DNA from: an uncultured Duncaniella sp. | GTDB taxonomy: Bacteria > Bacteroidota > Bacteroidia > Bacteroidales > Muribaculaceae | Direction of reading: 5' to 3' | DNA length: 64,000 nucleotides | Assembly: GCA_910577335.1 (NCBI GenBank) | Contig: CAJTMJ010000015.1 | Location: 17,666 to 81,665 of the forward strand | Part shown: positions 62,646 to 64,000 of the stretch, piece after piece | Layout of the letters: each line of letters begins with the position of its first letter | Position numbering within the stretch: position 1 is the stretch's first letter | Translations under genes and position numbers: made by a program | The notes under the pieces: model-generated | What the model was told of the DNA's origin: nothing | The model's database searches: none | The model's input: the letters and a program-made list of their open reading frames with translations, nothing else

Positions 62646-63947
62646 TCATCTCGGCTTCATGTCGAGCAAATGCCTCAGCTTGGGGTCGGCAGCGATACGC
62701 ATAGTCTCTCGTCTCACAATGTCTATGACATCTTGTTTAATGGTGTCATAGTTGCGCTGTATCTCAGCCTTCATCTTTGACTTGTCAGGAGTGTCATCCT
62801 TGAAGTCAGTGATGATGGGTATAGGCTCATAAGCGGCAGTCTCTTTTTTCACAACCTCATTATCGACCACAATCTCGGCATGAAATATTTTCTGCTCTAT
62901 GCGCTCGTCGAAGTTGTCGCTGACCGCTCCGACAAACATGCCCTGTGTCAGTGTCGATATTTTGCTTGCCGGGATAAGACTATCCATCTGGGTGTTGAAC
63001 GAATGGCTCACGTCCTGACGGTTGATGGAGATAGACTGACGTTTCTGGAGCACTTTGCCGAAGCGTTCGGATAGAGTTTTTGCTGTCTCTCCGACAACCT
63101 GACCGGAGAAGATATTGCCGACGGTGTTCATCACCACGGCGGCCTCTTTGTCTCCGTAGTCACGCTTCAACTGCGAGAAGTCCTGAAAGCCGAGACAGAC
63201 GGCTACCTTGTTGCTTCGTGCGGTGGCTATGAGATTATCGAGACCCTTGAAGTATATGGTAGGTAGCTCGTCTATAATCACACCAGACTTCAGCATACCT
63301 TTCTTGTTGATGAGCTTTACAATTCGGCTATTGTAAAGGCCCAGTGCCGCGCCATAGATGTTCTGACGGTCGGGATTATTGCCGACACACAGTATCTTCG
63401 GTTCATCGGGATTGTTGATGTCAAGAGTGAAATCATCGCCTGTCATCACCCAGTACAACTGAGGTGAAATCATGCGGGACAAAGGAATTTTTGCCGAGGC
63501 AATCTGCCCCGCCAACTGTTCTGCGGCTCCACCTAACCAAGCATCCATAAAAGGAGACAGATAGTTTTCCAGTTCCGGATAGCTGGTAAGAATGGGGAAA
63601 ATATCCTCGTATCTGCGACAGAGAAACTCAATCGCATGAGGGAACGTGCAATATTTTCCATTCTCAAAGATGCGGAGATACCAGATGATTGCCGCAAAGA
63701 GTACAATGGGAGACTCTACAAAGAAATCACCTTGTTTCTGCACCCACGAGCGGTTCAAGTTGAGCATGATAGTGTATGCACTCTCATAGGCATCGGCAAT
63801 ATCCGACATGAAGGCCGGATGGATAGGATTGCACCTGTGGCTCCTTTCCGGATCATCGAAATTGATCACATAAAATGACGGCGGATTTTTGCCATAACCC
63901 TCCTGATGGTTGAGCATGTGGTTGTATGCAATGGTAGTGAGATCCGG
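62646..63947 (-). CDS. traG: TraG/VirD4-type coupling protein, 3' exon, split by a group II intron
   Basis: About 433 codons. The frame opens at the right boundary in PDLTTIAYNHMLNHQ, which continues upstream of the first ATG (63917), so it is not a true start. FYVINFDDPERSHRCNPIHP and the Walker B GVIIDELPTIYFKG are typical of Bacteroides TraG. The upstream Walker A exon is outside the window. The coupling protein delivers the relaxosome to the conjugation channel at the inner membrane. Intron splicing would be needed for full function. Confidence 0.85.
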   Translation of the reverse strand, partial: PDLTTIAYNHMLNHQEGYGKNPPSFYVINFDDPERSHRCNPIHPAFMSDIADAYESAYTIMLNLNRSWVQKQGDFFVESPIVLFAAIIWYLRIFENGKYCTFPHAIEFLCRRYEDIFPILTSYPELENYLSPFMDAWLGGAAEQLAGQIASAKIPLSRMISPQLYWVMTGDDFTLDINNPDEPKILCVGNNPDRQNIYGAALGLYNSRIVKLINKKGMLKSGVIIDELPTIYFKGLDNLIATARSNKVAVCLGFQDFSQLKRDYGDKEAAVVMNTVGNIFSGQVVGETAKTLSERFGKVLQKRQSISINRQDVSHSFNTQMDSLIPASKISTLTQGMFVGAVSDNFDERIEQKIFHAEIVVDNEVVKKETAAYEPIPIITDFKDDTPDKSKMKAEIQRNYDTIKQDVIDIVRRETMRIAADPKLRHLLDMKPR

Positions 63948-63948
63948 G

Positions 63949-64000
63949 GCGGGTAGGTCGGCGCCCTTGCGGGCGCTTCCCCCCCTAAGAACCGTGCGTG
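63949..64000 (-). mobile_element. 3' end of a group II intron inserted in traG
   Basis: On the minus strand the end of domain V (CACGCACGGTTC) is followed by a linker and a domain VI hairpin: GGGGGGG paired to CCTACCC, with an inner GCGCCC/GGGCGC stem closed by a GCAA loop and an unpaired A in CCTACCC. Exon sequence coding traG follows at once. Exact splice site not certain; intron body outside the window. Confidence 0.75.

Larger units (their letters stand above)
45498..64000. mobile_element. Left part of an integrative and conjugative element, right end outside window
   Basis: The stretch after mnmE holds a tyrosine integrase, multi-HTH and HTH proteins, an RteB-like regulator, a methylase-helicase, DUF1896, a topoisomerase homolog, DUF3945 and a TraG coupling protein, the usual set of Bacteroidales conjugative transposons. 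Left boundary is placed at the repeats after mnmE by inference; the true att site was not identified. Confidence 0.8.

Overview
The window looks like chromosomal DNA from an anaerobic gut Bacteroidales bacterium, probably Muribaculaceae-like. This rests on Bacteroidota-type -7 boxes (TAnnTTTG) in front of many genes, few Shine-Dalgarno sites, a TonB-dependent receptor of the Bacteroidota beta-barrel type, an EF-G2 paralog, FdtA/FdtB amino-sugar genes, and a Bacteroidales-style conjugative element. The genus is inferred from gene content only.

Layout. 1-3.6 kb (leftward): a truncated TonB-dependent receptor, a membrane-anchored TPR/HTH regulator, a small operon (PH-domain protein, GNAT, YgbA) and a zincin-like protein. 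3.8-8.7 kb (rightward): a GH8 glycosidase, then an export pair (Wza-like SLBB protein and Wzz-like chain-length protein). 8.9-11.8 kb: an ECF sigma factor, a probable anti-sigma factor and a small secreted protein, then a PL9-type pectate lyase. 12.0-15.3 kb: a redox operon with a membrane polyferredoxin (NapH/NapG fusion), a Tat-lipoprotein aldo/keto reductase with iron-sulfur motifs, and DUF1893. 15.5-24.5 kb: an S-component-like transporter, YjbR, a nitroreductase, LrgAB, GDP-fucose synthase, UDP-glucose dehydrogenase, envelope proteins and an acetyl xylan esterase. 24.9-30.2 kb: prfA, pyrF, a GNAT/FemAB-like protein, an M64 peptidase and rpmE2. 30.3-38.8 kb (leftward): a TolC-RND-adaptor efflux operon and alaS. 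39.2-45.5 kb (rightward): an EF-G paralog with degenerate G motifs, FdtA/FdtB, a NUC1 endonuclease and mnmE.

From just after mnmE (about 45.5 kb) to the right edge the DNA is an integrative and conjugative element (ICE). It has a multi-HTH regulator and tyrosine integrase beside a dense array of 10-bp-phased repeats, an RteB/NtrC-like regulator with a decayed AAA+ core, and a leftward operon. That operon encodes a TraG coupling protein, an HTH protein, a DUF3945 protein, a type IA topoisomerase homolog whose catalytic tyrosine is phenylalanine, DUF1896, and a 2045-residue methylase-helicase carrying an embedded MutS mismatch-recognition domain. The traG gene is cut at the right edge by the 3' end of a group II intron.

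A 192-bp palindromic repeat with 21-bp terminal inverted repeats occurs as two full and at least three partial copies between chromosomal genes. It is not assigned to any known family here. Taken together, the chromosomal part encodes envelope and exopolysaccharide functions, plant-polysaccharide breakdown and core translation genes. The last 18.5 kb is a separate mobile module with several enzymes that look repurposed or decayed.
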